Origin: CAZVWV01 sp964631745
Lineage (GTDB): Bacteria > Bdellovibrionota_C > UBA2361 > JBGSMV01
Assembly: GCA_964631745.1 (NCBI GenBank)
Contig: CAZVWV010000110.1
Span: forward strand, 1 to 13,719
Length of the DNA: 13,719 nucleotides
Direction: 5' to 3'
This document shows positions 13,307 to 13,719 of the stretch, one piece after another. The position numbers and the translations under genes are program-made. Numbering within the stretch: the first letter of the stretch is position 1; each line of letters opens with the position of its first letter. The notes beneath the pieces are model-generated. The model saw nothing but the letters and a program-made list of their open reading frames with translations. It made no database searches and was not told where the DNA came from.

Positions 13307-13683
13307 AAGTGCTCTTGGATCTTAATATATGGATAGATCTTGCGGCTCGGCCGCGCAGTTTTCCGGCTTCGGTCAAGATTTACAGAAAGTTAGAACAGGA
13401 GGCACATACGATCTGTTTTCCATTGTGCGGCTATACGACAGTCTATTATTTAATTGAAAAAGTTTTGGGCCCTAATGCGGCCTTAAGCTTTATGCGGACT
13501 CTTTCCGACCGCTCTGTGCGCTTGCTCACGTTCGGACTCCCAGAAGTTGCTCTGGCCCATAAACTGCAATTTTCAGATCATGAAGATGGATGCGTTGCGG
13601 CCACCGCCTTGAATTACGGCTGCGATTTTGTCGTGTCCCGTAACTTGCGCGATTTTAAAGGCTCACCCACTGCTGTCCGGTAA
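13303..13683 (+). CDS. PIN-domain ribonuclease toxin, C-terminus replaced by repeat
   Basis: Toxin of a VapC-type toxin-antitoxin pair; PIN proteins are Mg2+-dependent ribonucleases. The 126-aa product begins MKVLLDLNIWIDLA with the first acidic residue at D6. E52 lies in TTVYYLIEK, D92 and D95 in SDHEDGCVAATAL, and D108 in CDFVVSRNLRDFKGSP (107-122), so the catalytic acidic set appears present. Normal relatives continue after GSP with a short PVPVLSPEEFL-like tail. Here the reading frame enters the terminal repeat at 13671 and ends almost at once (TAVR, stop 13681-13683). About ten C-terminal residues appear lost; the core is complete, so activity is uncertain. It is translated from the ATGA overlap with the antitoxin. 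Confidence 0.85.
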   Translation: MKVLLDLNIWIDLAARPRSFPASVKIYRKLEQEAHTICFPLCGYTTVYYLIEKVLGPNAALSFMRTLSDRSVRLLTFGLPEVALAHKLQFSDHEDGCVAATALNYGCDFVVSRNLRDFKGSPTAVR

Positions 13684-13719
13684 GACATTGTAATTTGGGT
13701 CTTTAACCACGGAGGCCAC
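13671..13719 (+). repeat. Right copy of inverted terminal repeat (dispersed repeat/IS end)
   Basis: Starts TGCTGTCCGG and runs to the window end. It is the inverted counterpart of 3-51, with 45 of 49 positions identical. It supplies the last codons and stop of the PIN toxin gene, which indicates that the repeat arrived by insertion into that gene's 3' end. The outer part contains ACCACGGAGG(C/T)CAC. This resembles a short GC-rich repeat family that I recall from several environmental bacteria; that recollection is not evidence. Confidence 0.8.

Noticed and set aside
1..13719. Whole window as a composite transposon, integron or defence island
   Set aside because: There is no transposase, integrase, attC-type array or defence nuclease operon. 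The gene set is housekeeping or stress-like, and the end repeats face outward to the window border.
1..13719. CRISPR array, tRNA or rRNA genes
   Set aside because: I read both strands for regularly spaced repeats, tRNA arms with the GTTCGA-type motif and rRNA signatures, and found none.

Overview
The window reads as chromosomal DNA of a flagellated, Gram-negative bacterium of uncertain lineage. Flagellin, two outer-membrane-type lipoproteins, a MltB-like lytic transglycosylase and an NhaR-type regulator all point that way. GC content looks moderate (not computed). There is no rRNA, tRNA or marker protein to fix the phylum, so a proteobacterial or former-deltaproteobacterial origin is only a guess. 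No transposase, integrase, phage or CRISPR component is present. Both window ends carry the same ~49-bp sequence in opposite orientation (3-51 and 13671-13719), which looks like two copies of a dispersed repeat or IS end facing outward. This suggests a contig that stopped at repeats rather than a complete mobile element.

Layout. 222-2066 (+) is a flagellin whose variable central region is a seven-repeat FG-GAP/VCBS (integrin-alpha-like) calcium-binding beta-propeller; this is the most striking object here. 4190-2186 (-) is a three-gene stress-type operon: a small HPF/RaiA-like ribosome-associated protein, an ExoD-family membrane protein and an Alx/TerC-family membrane protein. It is transcribed divergently from an NhaR-like LysR regulator (4330-5235, +), across an AT-rich promoter region with an inverted repeat. 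A short MgtC/SapB-family membrane protein follows on the + strand (5317-5763). These five genes fit a theme of ion, pH or stationary-phase envelope stress, with the NhaR-like protein the obvious candidate regulator.

5855-8251 (-) holds a small secreted protein of unknown function behind a palindrome-rich promoter, then a 554-aa protein that I do not recognise, with its own rho-independent terminator. A ~560-bp stretch without a firm gene (8252-8811) contains several hairpins and palindromes. It leads into a 33-codon ORF with a strong Shine-Dalgarno that overlaps the start of a MltB-type lipoprotein lytic transglycosylase (8913-9836). A NosD-like right-handed beta-helix exported protein lies convergently (11058-9928).

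11264-12934 (+) is a two-gene operon: a DUF6502-family protein with a helix-turn-helix-like segment, and a lipoprotein with two carboxypeptidase-regulatory-like beta-sandwich repeats. The window ends with a type II toxin-antitoxin pair, a ribbon-helix-helix DUF6364-like antitoxin and a PIN ribonuclease. The antitoxin seems to start at AUA, and the toxin's last codons are supplied by the terminal repeat.
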